Assembly: GCF_003946545.1 (NCBI RefSeq)
Contig: NZ_RHOA01000003.1
Span: forward strand, 1-64,000
Length of the DNA: 64,000 bases
From: Levilactobacillus tangyuanensis
Lineage (GTDB): Bacteria > Bacillota > Bacilli > Lactobacillales > Lactobacillaceae
Reading direction: 5' to 3'
Shown: piece by piece, positions 18,208-28,073 of the stretch
Position numbering within the stretch: the first letter of the stretch is position 1
How the letters are laid out: every line of letters starts with the position of its first letter
Translations under genes and position numbers: made by a program
Notes under the pieces: generated by a model
Told to the model about the DNA's origin: nothing
The model's database searches: none
What the model saw: only the letters and a program-made list of their open reading frames with translations

Positions 18208-19179
18208 ATGATGAATGTGATTTTGCCCCTTTTGGGTGGATTTATAATAACGGTGGCATTTATGCCCGCACTAATCCGGTATTTCCGGGCCCGTCATGAG
18301 GGACAAATGATTCGGGAGGAAGGCCCAACTTGGCACGAGAAGAAGTCGGGGACGCCCACAATGGGGGGACTCCTCTTCATTATCGCCATCGTCGTCATGA
18401 CGCTGGCAACCAGCTGGGGCGTTTCACCCCATCACATGTTGTCCACAACTTGGATTTTATTATTTATCTTGGTTTTGTATGGTGGATTGGGTGCCTGGGA
18501 TGACAGCATCAAGTTATTCCACCGGCAAAATGAAGGTCTCAAGGCTTGGCAAAAGCTTTTGGGCCAGATTGTCGGGGCATTAATTCTATTTTGGGTTTAC
18601 ACTCACGAACACTTGCCAATGGCGCTGCACATTCCAGGCATGGGCGATTGGACGATGAGTGGCTGGTATGCCATCTTTGTTGTGATTTGGCTGGTTGGGT
18701 TCTCCAACGCCGTTAATTTATCCGACGGCTTAGATGGACTGGTCAGTGGGTTAGCAAGCATTGCATTTGCGGCGTACGGCATTGTTGCTTGGCATCAAAT
18801 GCAAATGAACATTGCACTATTTTGTTTTGCCGTAGTTGGCAGTCTGCTCGGGTTCTTAATCTTTAACCACAAACCAGCGAAAATCTTTATGGGGGACACC
18901 GGATCGTTAGCTTTAGGTGGTGCCTTGGCAGCGGTAGCCATTCTGTTGCACCATGAATTATCATTGCTGTGGATTGGGTTGGTTTTCGTCATTGAGACGG
19001 CGAGCGTTATGTTGCAGGTAGCCTCATTCAAGTTAACTGGAAAGCGAATCTTCTTGATGAGCCCCATTCATCACCACTTTGAAATGCTCGGTTGGAGCGA
19101 GTGGAAGATTGATTTCACCTTCTGGACAATTGGGTTGATTACCGCGTTAAGCGGTGTCTGGGTCATCTTAGCAAGATAA
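18208..19179 (+). CDS. mraY: Phospho-N-acetylmuramoyl-pentapeptide transferase MraY
   Basis: 323 residues, about ten membrane helices. Catalytic and substrate loops are intact: [39 protein letters not shown] and the late [11 protein letters not shown]. It makes lipid I from UDP-MurNAc-pentapeptide and undecaprenyl phosphate at the inner membrane face. ATG start with ATGAGGA upstream. Confidence 0.96.
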   Translation: MMNVILPLLGGFIITVAFMPALIRYFRARHEGQMIREEGPTWHEKKSGTPTMGGLLFIIAIVVMTLATSWGVSPHHMLSTTWILLFILVLYGGLGAWDDSIKLFHRQNEGLKAWQKLLGQIVGALILFWVYTHEHLPMALHIPGMGDWTMSGWYAIFVVIWLVGFSNAVNLSDGLDGLVSGLASIAFAAYGIVAWHQMQMNIALFCFAVVGSLLGFLIFNHKPAKIFMGDTGSLALGGALAAVAILLHHELSLLWIGLVFVIETASVMLQVASFKLTGKRIFLMSPIHHHFEMLGWSEWKIDFTFWTIGLITALSGVWVILAR

Positions 19180-19264
19180 TCGTCAACTGATGGGCCGACT
19201 TGCCTATTGGGGTGGAGTGGGTCCTTTTTTAATCATTACAAACTTTCAGAATGGAGTGAACGTT

Positions 19265-20644
19265 ATGAAGCAAGTGACAACGTATACTGGGAAAAAGGTA
19301 CTTGTTTTAGGGTTAGCCATGAGTGGTGCCAGCGCTGCTAAATTGTTAATGCGGTTGGGTGCCGACGTCACGGTCAGCGACCTGAAGCCATTAGCTGAAA
19401 ATAAAGAGGCTCAAGAGCTACAGGCCGCTGGTTGCAAGGTGATTACCGGTGAACAAACCCCCGACCAACTAGATGCGGGCTTTGATCTGATGGTTAAGAA
19501 CCCTGGAATTTCATATGATATTCCCATTGTTAAGCGTGCTTTAGAGCTGAAGCTTCCAATCGTTGGGGAAATGGAATTAGCCAGTGAAGTGGCTGATGCT
19601 GAATTAGTGGCGGTCACCGGGAGCAACGGGAAGACCACGACGACGACCATGATTCAAAAGATGTTGGATCATGATCGGCAAGCAGGTAAAGCCGTTTACG
19701 CAGGGAACATTGGGGTACCAGCCTCGAAGGTTGCCCAAGAGGTGACGGCCGATGACACGTTGGTCTTAGAAATTTCAAGTTTCATGTTAACCGAAACAAC
19801 CACCTTCCATCCACACTTTGCGGTGTTAACGAATATCTTCTCCAATCATTTGGACTATCACAAGACGCGAGCCAACTATGTTGCCGCCAAAATGAAGATT
19901 ACGGCTAATCAAACGGCCGATGACTACTTTGTCGTGAACTTCGATAATCCTGAATGGCGCGACCTCAGCAAGAAGTCGGCGGCCCAAGTGGTGCCATTCT
20001 CACGGGAAAACAATTCCGAAGAGGGGTCGTATGAGAAGGACGGCACGCTTTACTTCCGTGGCGAGGCCATCATGCCAGCCAGCGAGGTCAAAGTTCCTGG
20101 TGACCATAATATTGAAAATGTGTTGGCCGCCATTGCGGTTGCCAAGCTTGAAGGGGTCAGCAACGCAGCGATTGTTGGCGTGTTACGGAGCTTTGGCGGT
20201 GTTCGACATCGGACGCAATACGTTCTGGAGGCCGATGGTCGTCAATACTACAACGACTCCAAGGCCACGGACATGGAGGCCACTGAAATGGCCCTGAAGG
20301 GTTTCAAGGCGCCAGTCGTTCTCTTGGCAGGCGGTTTGGACCGGGGGTACACCTTTGAGAAGATGATTCCGGCCTTTAAGGCCCATGTCAAGGCGATTAT
20401 TCTCTTCGGGGAAACGGCTAAATTGCTGGAAGATACGGCGAAGGAAGCCGGCATTAAGACGATCAAAATGTCTGAAAATGTTGAAACGGCCGTACCATTG
20501 GCCTATGAACTAAGTGACCCAGGCGACATTATTTTGCTTTCACCAGCGAATGCTAGTTGGGACCAATATCCTAGCTTCGAAGTTCGGGGTGACCGCTTTA
20601 TCAAGGCCGTCGAAAAATTAACGGGTAAACAGGAGGAAGCATAA
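19265..20644 (+). CDS. murD: UDP-N-acetylmuramoylalanine--D-glutamate ligase MurD
   Basis: 459 residues from ATG 19265 with GGAGTG 9 nt upstream; an upstream in-frame start at 19190 lacks support. ATP loop [14 protein letters not shown], central SNHLDYHKT, and [10 protein letters not shown]. Adds D-Glu to UDP-MurNAc-L-Ala in the cytoplasm. An 85-base gap after mraY contains no evident gene. One base separates it from murG. Confidence 0.95.
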   Translation: MKQVTTYTGKKVLVLGLAMSGASAAKLLMRLGADVTVSDLKPLAENKEAQELQAAGCKVITGEQTPDQLDAGFDLMVKNPGISYDIPIVKRALELKLPIVGEMELASEVADAELVAVTGSNGKTTTTTMIQKMLDHDRQAGKAVYAGNIGVPASKVAQEVTADDTLVLEISSFMLTETTTFHPHFAVLTNIFSNHLDYHKTRANYVAAKMKITANQTADDYFVVNFDNPEWRDLSKKSAAQVVPFSRENNSEEGSYEKDGTLYFRGEAIMPASEVKVPGDHNIENVLAAIAVAKLEGVSNAAIVGVLRSFGGVRHRTQYVLEADGRQYYNDSKATDMEATEMALKGFKAPVVLLAGGLDRGYTFEKMIPAFKAHVKAIILFGETAKLLEDTAKEAGIKTIKMSENVETAVPLAYELSDPGDIILLSPANASWDQYPSFEVRGDRFIKAVEKLTGKQEEA

Positions 20645-20645
20645 C

Positions 20646-21740
20646 ATGCGATTAATGGTTTCGGGCGGTGGAACCGGGGGGCATATCTATCCGGCCCTGG
20701 CGCTAATCAAAGCTTTAAAGAAACGGGATCCGCAGGCCGAAGTCATGTACGTCGGTTCCGAACGGGGCCTTGAGAGTTCCATCGTTCCTGCGAAGGGGAT
20801 TCCCTTCCAAAGTACCAAGATTCAAGGTTTCAAACGATCTCTGTCCTTAGAGAATTTCAAGACGGTGTGGCTCTTCTTGAAGAGCGTCCATGCCGCTAAA
20901 AAAATGATTCGTGACTTCAAACCGGATGTTGTCATTGGTACCGGGGGCTATGTGTCTGGCGCCGTGGTCTATGCGGCGGCGAAGCTGCATGTGCCGACGA
21001 TGATTCATGAACAGAATAGTGTCGTTGGGATTACCAATCGATTCCTGAGCCGATACGTTGATCGCATTGCCTACGTCTTTGACGCGGCCCTCGACCAGCT
21101 TCCAGCCAATAAGATGGTTAAGACCGGTAATCCACGGGCTCAAGAAGCTGCAGAGGTTGTCAGTCACTTCAGCTGGGCTGAATATCAACTGAAGGATGAT
21201 GTCCCCACGCTGTTAATCTTTGGGGGCTCCCAAGGGGCCTTGAAGATTAATGCAGCCACGGTGGCGGCAATTCCGGCCTTCAATGAACGAGATTACCAGG
21301 TCGTCTTCGTTACTGGACAGAAGCGGTATGACGGTGTTATGGACCAGTTGAAACACGTCGAGGTTGCCGCTAACGTTGTGGTTAAGCCTTATATTGCCAA
21401 CATGCCGGAGGTTTTGCCTAAGGTTGCAGCGATTGTGGGCCGAGCCGGTGCTACCAGTTTGGCTGAAATTACGGCGGACGGCATTCCATCTATTCTGATT
21501 CCGAGTCCCTATGTGACGGCGGACCATCAGACTAAGAACGCCCAATCGTTAGCGACTGTGGGTGCGGCCGAGATCATTACCGAAGCCGATTTGTCTGCCG
21601 ACACTCTGTTGGCTAAGGCTGATCAGTTGATGAACGATGATGGCTTGCGTCAAGACATGGCGGCCGCTTCTAAGCGGCTCGGTGTGCCGGATGCTGCCGA
21701 CCGCGTCTTGGACGTGGTTTTATCACTCAAGCGTGGCTAG
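20646..21740 (+). CDS. murG: UDP-GlcNAc transferase MurG
   Basis: 364 residues. N-terminal glycine-rich [16 protein letters not shown], acceptor region [14 protein letters not shown] and donor-site [27 protein letters not shown]28 enzyme that converts lipid I to lipid II on the cytoplasmic membrane face. GGAGG lies 8 nt before the ATG, inside the end of murD. Confidence 0.95.
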   Translation: MRLMVSGGGTGGHIYPALALIKALKKRDPQAEVMYVGSERGLESSIVPAKGIPFQSTKIQGFKRSLSLENFKTVWLFLKSVHAAKKMIRDFKPDVVIGTGGYVSGAVVYAAAKLHVPTMIHEQNSVVGITNRFLSRYVDRIAYVFDAALDQLPANKMVKTGNPRAQEAAEVVSHFSWAEYQLKDDVPTLLIFGGSQGALKINAATVAAIPAFNERDYQVVFVTGQKRYDGVMDQLKHVEVAANVVVKPYIANMPEVLPKVAAIVGRAGATSLAEITADGIPSILIPSPYVTADHQTKNAQSLATVGAAEIITEADLSADTLLAKADQLMNDDGLRQDMAAASKRLGVPDAADRVLDVVLSLKRG

Positions 21741-21770
21741 CGCTAATCTAAACGGCGGGAGGTCTGCCAC

Positions 21771-22628
21771 GTGAAGTTTCGGTTAAATCGTCATGACGAC
21801 AAGCAGCAGAAGTCATTGACACCTTGGGAAAAGTATCAGGAGCAACAGGATGAGCAGAAGCGACAAAAGAAAACGCCGAACTGGGTTCATCGGGCCAAAC
21901 GAATTGGCGACAAACTTCCGAAGTTAAAGCATCAGCGGAATCTGAAACTATATCGTCGACTAGGCCTGCTGCTTGGCGTCTTCACGGTCGTTATTCTGGC
22001 GATGGTGTACCTGGTGTCGCCGCTCAGTCATTTTCAGAAGATTACTGTTCGTGGGGCCGAGGCCCTGTCCGCCAAACAGGTTCAACAAGCGGCAGGTGTT
22101 CGTCCCGGCGATTCGATTTTCAGTGTGACGGGCCATGAAAGTAAGGTGGCCAAACGAGCCGTGAAAAATAACTCCCGAATTAAGAAGGCCCGCGTTATAT
22201 TTGCTAAGCCCAATCATCTCACCATTCGCGTGGTGGAGTATGAAACGGCTGGCTATGTGATGCGAGACAATCGTTACGATGAGGTGTTAGAGAACGGTAT
22301 CGTTAGCCATCAGTCCGTGTCTCAGCCTAAGAGTGGGACACCAGTGTATGGCAACTTCAAGAGTTCGAAGAGCCTGCATAAGATGATTCTGCAGTATGCC
22401 AAGCTGGATGCGGACATCAAACGTAGTATTAGTGAGATTCAAGCGTCACCAACCAAATCGAATCCGAACCGCCTGCATTTGTTCATGAATGATGGAAATG
22501 AAGTGTATGCAACCATTACCAATTTCTCAACAAAAATGGCCTATTACCCGGGCATTGCTGCCAAAATGAAACAAAAAGGTGTGGTCAATCTGGAAGTGGG
22601 CGCTTACTCGTATCCTTTTAAGAAATAA
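21771..22628 (+). CDS. divIB: Cell division protein DivIB/FtsQ
   Basis: 285 residues, GTG start with GGGAGGT. A long basic cytoplasmic region (~1-65), one membrane helix (LGLLLGVFTVVILAMVYLV), then a POTRA domain (FQKITVRGAEALSAKQVQQAAGVRPGDSIF) and a beta domain ending in an exposed tail. DivIB works with FtsL and DivIC in the divisome. A hairpin and a possible new promoter follow before ftsA. Confidence 0.9.
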   Translation: MKFRLNRHDDKQQKSLTPWEKYQEQQDEQKRQKKTPNWVHRAKRIGDKLPKLKHQRNLKLYRRLGLLLGVFTVVILAMVYLVSPLSHFQKITVRGAEALSAKQVQQAAGVRPGDSIFSVTGHESKVAKRAVKNNSRIKKARVIFAKPNHLTIRVVEYETAGYVMRDNRYDEVLENGIVSHQSVSQPKSGTPVYGNFKSSKSLHKMILQYAKLDADIKRSISEIQASPTKSNPNRLHLFMNDGNEVYATITNFSTKMAYYPGIAAKMKQKGVVNLEVGAYSYPFKK

Positions 22629-22648
22629 TTCATTTTGATTGCAGTGGG

Positions 22649-22697
22649 GAAAAAGCGTCAATTAGGCTTTTTCAAGTCCTAGTAAATGTGGTAAACT
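22649..22697 (+). promoter_or_regulatory. Hairpin and possible internal promoter before ftsA
   Basis: GAAAAAGC (22649-22656) pairs with GCTTTTTC (22666-22673), a possible partial terminator. Immediately after it, TTTTCA (22669-22674), a 17-bp spacer and an extended -10 TGG-TAAACT (22689-22697) could start an ftsA-ftsZ transcript. The 12-mer ATGTGGTAAACT (22686-22697) is identical to the last MraZ box at 14154-14165. Confidence 0.45.
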
Positions 22698-22771
22698 GAA
22701 AAATAATTAGGAGAAAAAGCGAATTCATGCAGTGTTGATAGTATAGATTAACTTAGGAGGTTCCTTTTTCT

Positions 22772-24100
22772 ATGGATAATTCAGGGATGTACGTAGGTCT
22801 CGATATAGGAACCACCTCAATAAAAGTCATTGTTGCTGAGAATGTTAAAGGGCAAATGAACGTTATTGGTGTGGGTAACGAGCGCTCAAGTGGTGTCAAC
22901 CGCGGTGTTATCGTGGACATTGACAAGGCAGCTGAAGCCATTCAGCGGGCCGTTCGTCAGGCCGAAGAAAAGGCTAGTATCGAGATTCATGATGTGATTG
23001 TGGGAATTCCCGCAAATATGTTAAAAATTGAGCCTTGTAGCGGCATGATTGCTATCGATGATCAGTCACGTGAAATTACGGGACGAGATGTTCGGAGTGT
23101 CGCAACGGCGGCTTTGATTCAGAACTTACCGCCAGAACGGGAAGTTGTGGATATTTTAGCCGATGAATTTGTCGTCGACGGTTTCGATGGGATTAAAGAC
23201 CCTCGCGGAATGGTCGGCGTGCGGCTTGAATTACACGGGACCCTATTTACCGGCCCTAAGACTATCATGCACAATACTCGTAAGGCCGTTGAACAGGCTG
23301 GCCTGAACCTGCGGGGAACGGTCATCAATCCAATGGCTCAAGGGATGATGGTCATGAACGATGGTGAGCAAGATTTCGGAACCGTTCTGATCGATCTCGG
23401 GGGAGGTCAATCAACGGCTGCCGTTATCCATGATCATCAGCTGAAGTACATTGATGTTGACCAAGAAGGTGGCCAATTTATCACGAAGGATATCTCCGTT
23501 GTGTTGAATACTTCCTTGGATAGTGCAGAAAAGCTCAAGCGCGATTATGGTTACGCGGATTCAACGCAAGCTAGCGAAGAGGACGAGTTCCCAGTCGATG
23601 TTGTGGGCCAAAGCCAACCAACACCAATCTCCGAAAAATATTTAGCAGAAATTATTGAGGCGCGGCTGACCCAAGTGTTTGAGCGTTTACGCACAAACTT
23701 GGATGAGGTTCAAGCCTTGGAATTACCCGGTGGGATCGTCTTGACCGGTGGGGTTTCGGCCTTGCCAGGCATCACAGAACTCGCAACCGAGGAATTTGGC
23801 ACCCACGTTCGGGCGTATGTTCCGGACCAAATGGGCTTACGTCATCCGTCATTCACTTTGGCCTTGGCGCTCGTTAAATACTTTGGGGGGCTGAGTGAGA
23901 TCGATCTGCTCATCAAGAGCGCGTTGACCGGCTCCACCCAATTAGCCGACGAAACTGATGAGCTTCGTCAGCGTGAACAAGCCAATGAGGCTGCGACGAC
24001 TTCGTCCGAGCAACCACGACAGGCTAAAGCAAAGGCAAGCAAACCTAAGAAGAATCGGTCCGAAGGGTTCAAGAAGTTCTTCAGTGACTTCTTCGACTAA
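22772..24100 (+). CDS. ftsA: Cell division protein FtsA
   Basis: 442 residues. Actin-fold ATPase: [16 protein letters not shown] (phosphate 1), a 1C domain, [14 protein letters not shown] (phosphate 2) and [14 protein letters not shown] (adenosine). The C-terminal amphipathic membrane helix is [13 protein letters not shown]. FtsA tethers FtsZ filaments to the membrane. AGGAGG at 22755-22760 lies 11 nt before the ATG. Confidence 0.96.
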   Translation: MDNSGMYVGLDIGTTSIKVIVAENVKGQMNVIGVGNERSSGVNRGVIVDIDKAAEAIQRAVRQAEEKASIEIHDVIVGIPANMLKIEPCSGMIAIDDQSREITGRDVRSVATAALIQNLPPEREVVDILADEFVVDGFDGIKDPRGMVGVRLELHGTLFTGPKTIMHNTRKAVEQAGLNLRGTVINPMAQGMMVMNDGEQDFGTVLIDLGGGQSTAAVIHDHQLKYIDVDQEGGQFITKDISVVLNTSLDSAEKLKRDYGYADSTQASEEDEFPVDVVGQSQPTPISEKYLAEIIEARLTQVFERLRTNLDEVQALELPGGIVLTGGVSALPGITELATEEFGTHVRAYVPDQMGLRHPSFTLALALVKYFGGLSEIDLLIKSALTGSTQLADETDELRQREQANEAATTSSEQPRQAKAKASKPKKNRSEGFKKFFSDFFD

Positions 24101-24123
24101 CGCGAGATGGAGGAATAAGACAA

Positions 24124-25386
24124 ATGGAATATTCACTAGATTCTGCACAGAATAATGGCGCAGTCATCAAGGTGATTGGTGTCGGTGGCGGTGGCAATAA
24201 CGCCGTTAACCGGATGATTGCTGAAGATGTTAAGGGTGTCGAATTTATCGTGGCTAACACGGATGTTCAAGCCCTGGAGGCCTCAAAGGCCGAAACCAAG
24301 ATTCAACTCGGGCCGAAACTGACCAAGGGGCTTGGCGCTGGTGCTAACCCTGAGGTTGGTGCCAAGGCCGCCGAAGAAAGCGAAGAAGCAATCACCGAGG
24401 CACTTGAAGGTGCCGACATGGTCTTTGTTACCGCCGGAATGGGTGGGGGTACCGGTAACGGTGCCGCTCCTATCGTGGCTAAAATCGCCAAGGAGAGCGG
24501 TGCACTGACTGTTGGGGTTGTTACCCGGCCATTCAGTTTTGAAGGCCCACGGCGTGGTCGTTTCGCCGCTGAAGGCGTTGCTGCAATGAAGGAGAACGTG
24601 GATACGTTGATCGTCATTGCTAACAACCGCCTGTTAGAGATTGTCGACAAGAAAACGCCGATGATGGAAGCCTTCCAAGAAGCCGACAACGTCTTACGTC
24701 AAGGGGTCCAAGGGATCTCTGATCTGATCACGAGTCCCGGTTATGTTAACTTGGACTTCGCTGACGTGAAGACCGTTATGAAGGACCAAGGTTCTGCTTT
24801 GATGGGGATCGGGTCTGCCAACGGCGAAAACCGAACCGAAGATGCTACCAAGAAGGCCATTTCTTCACCACTGTTAGAAGTTTCTATCGATGGTGCCGAA
24901 CAAGTCCTCTTGAACATCACGGGTGGCCCAGACCTGTCTCTGTTTGAAGCGCAAGCTGCTTCTCAAATCGTTTCTGACGCTGCCACTAGCGACGTCAACA
25001 TTATCTTCGGGACGTCGATTGACGAAGACCTGGGTGATGAAGTTCGGGTTACGGTTATTGCGACCGGGATTGATAAGAAGAAGGAAGAACGCGAGGCTGC
25101 TCAACACAGTCGAGTTGCTCGCCGTGAAGGCCAACAACGGGTTGCTTCCAATGACGACCAAGCCGCTGCCAGCGATCAGAGCCAAGACCAAGATCCATTT
25201 GGCAACTGGGATATTCGTGAACCAGCGCATCGTCCAGAACCCAAGAAGAGTTCTAGCAGCGATGAGTTTGCTGGCGTTGATAAGCCAGATTTTAATATTT
25301 TTAATCCAAGTTCTAATGACACGAGTGCCGCAGATGATCAGAAGGGTGAGGATACCCCACCTTTCTTCAAACGGCGCCGTAAGTAA
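24124..25386 (+). CDS. ftsZ: Cell division protein FtsZ
   Basis: 420 residues. Tubulin-like GTPase with the signature [13 protein letters not shown]7 loop [11 protein letters not shown], an acidic disordered linker (about 320-400) and a C-terminal interaction peptide [11 protein letters not shown] that binds FtsA and SepF. Polymerises into the Z ring. ATG with GGAGGAA upstream, 23 bases after ftsA. Confidence 0.97.
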   Translation: MEYSLDSAQNNGAVIKVIGVGGGGNNAVNRMIAEDVKGVEFIVANTDVQALEASKAETKIQLGPKLTKGLGAGANPEVGAKAAEESEEAITEALEGADMVFVTAGMGGGTGNGAAPIVAKIAKESGALTVGVVTRPFSFEGPRRGRFAAEGVAAMKENVDTLIVIANNRLLEIVDKKTPMMEAFQEADNVLRQGVQGISDLITSPGYVNLDFADVKTVMKDQGSALMGIGSANGENRTEDATKKAISSPLLEVSIDGAEQVLLNITGGPDLSLFEAQAASQIVSDAATSDVNIIFGTSIDEDLGDEVRVTVIATGIDKKKEEREAAQHSRVARREGQQRVASNDDQAAASDQSQDQDPFGNWDIREPAHRPEPKKSSSSDEFAGVDKPDFNIFNPSSNDTSAADDQKGEDTPPFFKRRRK

Positions 25387-25425
25387 TTCATTTGCTTGAA
25401 TGCGTATTGAGAGGAGTGGCTAACG

Positions 25426-25857
25426 ATGGCGGAGAAGTTTAGTCTAAGCAAGTTTTTTGGAATGAACGATGATTATGACGAAGACTACCAGGACGATCCA
25501 GCTCCGGTAGCGAAGCCAGCACCGGCAGCTCCTAGTCGACCAGTTGATAGTCGGAAGGTGGTTGCGATGCATTCAGCCAAGCCCAACACGAGTCACATTG
25601 CAATTTGCGAACCACGAATCTATTCGGATGCCAAGTCCATCGCCAAGCGAATCACGGCGGGAGACGCGGTTATCGTGAACTTCGCCCGGGTTGATGAAAC
25701 CCAGGCCCAACGAATCGTGGATTTCTTAAACGGCACGGCCTATGCCGTGGGTGGCGAAATCCAGCGGATTGGAGAACAAATCTTTCTCTGTGCGCCGCAT
25801 AACTTTGAGGTTAGCGGAGACGTTGCAGCTAACTTAGGCACTCAGTTCAAGCAATAA
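25426..25857 (+). CDS. sepF: Cell division protein SepF
   Basis: 143 residues. N-terminal amphipathic membrane anchor ([13 protein letters not shown]), acidic/Pro-Ala linker, then the SepF core ([60 protein letters not shown]). Anchors and bundles FtsZ. Part of the ylm group after ftsZ; ylmD/ylmE are missing. Confidence 0.95.
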   Translation: MAEKFSLSKFFGMNDDYDEDYQDDPAPVAKPAPAAPSRPVDSRKVVAMHSAKPNTSHIAICEPRIYSDAKSIAKRITAGDAVIVNFARVDETQAQRIVDFLNGTAYAVGGEIQRIGEQIFLCAPHNFEVSGDVAANLGTQFKQ

Positions 25858-25869
25858 AGGAGCGACGTT

Positions 25870-26148
25870 GTGGTACAAATTGTAGGTTTAATCTTTCAGG
25901 CACTGATCTGGCTGGTGAGCGCTTATACGGTGCTTATCGTGATTTGGGCCTTGCTCAGCTGGTTGCCAGGGGGGTATCAATCCAAGTTTGGTCAAATCGT
26001 CGGGCGGCTAGTCCTGCCGTTCTTGCAATACTTTGATTTTATTTCGGTTGGTCCCATTGGCCTTGGGCCGATCGCGGCCATTATCGTGCTGTCGATCGTT
26101 CAGAATGGCCTAAGATTTTTGGCACAAATTGTCATAACACACATGTGA
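25870..26148 (+). CDS. ylmG: YggT family membrane protein (YlmG)
   Basis: 92 residues with two hydrophobic hairpin segments separated by LLSWLPGGYQSKFGQIVGRLVLPFLQYFDFI, the YggT family core. GTG start at 25870 with AAGGAG 7 nt upstream, 12 bases after sepF. The family is linked to division and possibly osmotic or nucleoid organisation; no activity is assigned. Confidence 0.88.
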   Translation: MVQIVGLIFQALIWLVSAYTVLIVIWALLSWLPGGYQSKFGQIVGRLVLPFLQYFDFISVGPIGLGPIAAIIVLSIVQNGLRFLAQIVITHM

Positions 26149-26170
26149 TATCAGTGAGGGGGTGTCTTGA

Positions 26171-26950
26171 TTGGATGAGAATATTACACAGCATTTCCGG
26201 CCGGATGAAGGGCCATTTATTGATGCTGTCGGTGGTTGGATTCAACAGGTTCAAGATGAATATCGCCCCGTTCTTACCCATTTCTTGAATCCTCGTCAGA
26301 TTTATATTGCAACCACGTTGGCTCATCGAGCCGACTTACATATTCGCTTTGATGGTGGACATGCTGGTGCCGAGATGCGGCGTGGATTATTTTACCCGGA
26401 TTACTATGAACCGGAGGCTGCCGACTTTGAACTGGCGGCTCTAAAGGTGGATTATCCACTGAAGTTTGCTCGACTGCATCACAGTCAGGTTCTGGGAACC
26501 TTACTGGGTGCTGGCATTGAACGTGAAGTTTTAGGCGATATTTTGACCGATGGTGAAGGGTGGCAAGTGATCACCGAACAATCCATGGCGGATTACCTGG
26601 TGAGTCAGGTCGATCGGATCGGAAAGGTTAAATCCCGACTGAAGCCGATGGCCCTGGCGGACTTGGTCGTGCCCATGAATGAGTGGGAGAGTGAGAGTGC
26701 GACCCTAACGTCATTACGGTTAGACAATATTGTTGGGACCGGATTTCATTTGTCCCGGCACCGTTCCAAGGAGTTAATTGAGGCGGGCCGAGTACGAATC
26801 AACTGGGCCGAGACTCAGAAGCCAGATTACGACCTTGACGTGGCGGATATCGTTTCCGTCCGTGGGTTCGGTCGAATTCGGTTGGATGAAGTCGCAGGCA
26901 AAACCAAAAAAGATAAGATTCGGGTCACCTTAGCGGTGCTGAAGAAATAG
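26171..26950 (+). CDS. ylmH: YlmH family S4-domain RNA-binding protein
   Basis: 259 residues, TTG start with GAGGGGG upstream. N-terminal YlmH domain (about 1-170: YIATTLAHRADLHIRFDGG, ALKVDYPLKFARLHHSQVLGTLLGAGIERE) and a C-terminal S4 domain (SLRLDNIVGTGFHLSRHRSKELIEAGRVRIN). YlmH has been tied to ribosome-associated quality control. In the usual place before divIVA. Confidence 0.9.
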   Translation: MDENITQHFRPDEGPFIDAVGGWIQQVQDEYRPVLTHFLNPRQIYIATTLAHRADLHIRFDGGHAGAEMRRGLFYPDYYEPEAADFELAALKVDYPLKFARLHHSQVLGTLLGAGIEREVLGDILTDGEGWQVITEQSMADYLVSQVDRIGKVKSRLKPMALADLVVPMNEWESESATLTSLRLDNIVGTGFHLSRHRSKELIEAGRVRINWAETQKPDYDLDVADIVSVRGFGRIRLDEVAGKTKKDKIRVTLAVLKK

Positions 26951-26969
26951 ATGCGGAGGTAACAGGGTT

Positions 26970-27683
26970 ATGGTATTAAGTCCATTAGATATTCATAATA
27001 AAGAATTTGGAACTAAGATGCGGGGTTACAATGTTGACGAGGTCAATGATTTCTTGGATCAAGTCATCAAGGACTACCAAATTACGTTAAATAACAACAA
27101 GGATTTGGAAGAACAGCTCGATGCTGCCAACGAAAAGTTGAAGTATTTTAACGATCTGAAGGACTCCTTGAATCAATCAATCTTGGTTGCTCAAGAAGCC
27201 GCAGATAAGGTTAAGGCTAATTCCCAAAAGGAATCCGAAATCATCATTCGTGAAGCCCAAAAGCAAAGTTCCGACATCGTTTCCGAAGCCACGAACAAGG
27301 GCAATCAAATTATGGCAGAAGCTTCCAAGCGGGCTAAGAAGTTGGCCGTTGAAACCGACGACTTGAAGAAGAGTACGCGGGTCTTCCGTCAACGGCTCCA
27401 AGTGATGCTTGAAAGCCAGTTGGAAGTGGTTAAGTCTAACGATTGGGACAGCCTGTTGAAGGAAGGGTCCATGTCGAGCTACGAAGAAATCAAGAAGGTC
27501 GTTGGTGACCGGCTTGACAATGCGGCTGCTCAAGGCGTAGACTCTGATTCAGCGACAGCTGACGTCACAGACCAACCGGTTGCTGAAGCACCGGTTACGG
27601 ATGCTGCCGACGACAATGGCGAAACGGTCGTTATCTTCCCAGACAACGATGATCCCCATTTCGACCACAATAACGATAAATAA
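26970..27683 (+). CDS. divIVA: Cell division initiation protein DivIVA
   Basis: 237 residues. N-terminal membrane-curvature-sensing domain (LSPLDIHNKEFGTKMRGYNVDEVNDFLDQVIKDY), then long coiled coils (about 30-165) and an acidic low-complexity tail. Localises to negatively curved membrane at septa and poles. GGAGGT 10 nt before the ATG. Last gene of the division block; an Ile T-box begins a few bases after its stop. Confidence 0.95.
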   Translation: MVLSPLDIHNKEFGTKMRGYNVDEVNDFLDQVIKDYQITLNNNKDLEEQLDAANEKLKYFNDLKDSLNQSILVAQEAADKVKANSQKESEIIIREAQKQSSDIVSEATNKGNQIMAEASKRAKKLAVETDDLKKSTRVFRQRLQVMLESQLEVVKSNDWDSLLKEGSMSSYEEIKKVVGDRLDNAAAQGVDSDSATADVTDQPVAEAPVTDAADDNGETVVIFPDNDDPHFDHNNDK

Positions 27684-27688
27684 AGCTA

Positions 27689-27908
27689 GAGAAACGCGCC
27701 CTTAAAAAGACGGTTCGAGCGAGTCAGCGACAGTGCAAGGCTGACACCGTAACTTTTTAATCTGGTATCATTCTCATGAGTTGATGACTGAACAAATTAA
27801 GTTGTCACGGTCTGCCCCGTTACGGCGTCCGAGGGAAGGTGTTGCGACACTTTCCGAATTTGGGTGGTACCACGAATGACTTCGTCCCTGCTGGGGCGGA
27901 GTCTTTTT
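27689..27908 (+). promoter_or_regulatory. T-box riboswitch (isoleucine) upstream of ileS
   Basis: Stem I closes with GAGAA (27689-27693) and TTCTC (27771-27775); the specifier loop directly before it contains ATC (27767-27769), an isoleucine codon. The conserved T-box GGGTGGTACCACGA is at 27862-27875. The terminator GACTTCGTCC / GGGCGGAGTC plus TTTTT spans 27878-27908. Uncharged tRNA-Ile would pair with the specifier and T-box and favour read-through into ileS. Confidence 0.95.
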
Positions 27909-27990
27909 GTTTGTTGTTAGACCGGAAGTCATCATGAAGCTGTAAATGGTCAGTCGAAAAGAATCAAGAACATAGATAGTTAAGCAGGTC

Positions 27991-28046
27991 CGGTTGACCG
28001 GTGAGCTGAGGCAAGTAACAACCTGAGCTCACCGGTTCACCAACCG
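27991..28046 (+). repeat. Long hairpin between T-box and ileS start
   Basis: CGGTTG (27991-27996) and ACCGGTGAGCT (27997-28007) pair with AGCTCACCGGT (28026-28036) and CAACCG (28041-28046), with a four-base bulge TCAC on the 3' side. No U-tract follows, so it is not a terminator. It ends 11 bases before the AAGGAGG ribosome site of ileS. Confidence 0.8.
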
Positions 28047-28073
28047 ATTAAAAATTCAAGGAGGACAAACAGT

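Noticed and set aside
19180-19264. Upstream extension of murD to 19190
   Set aside because: The extension has no ribosome site and is not typical of MurD; ATG 19265 has GGAGTG and gives the usual length.
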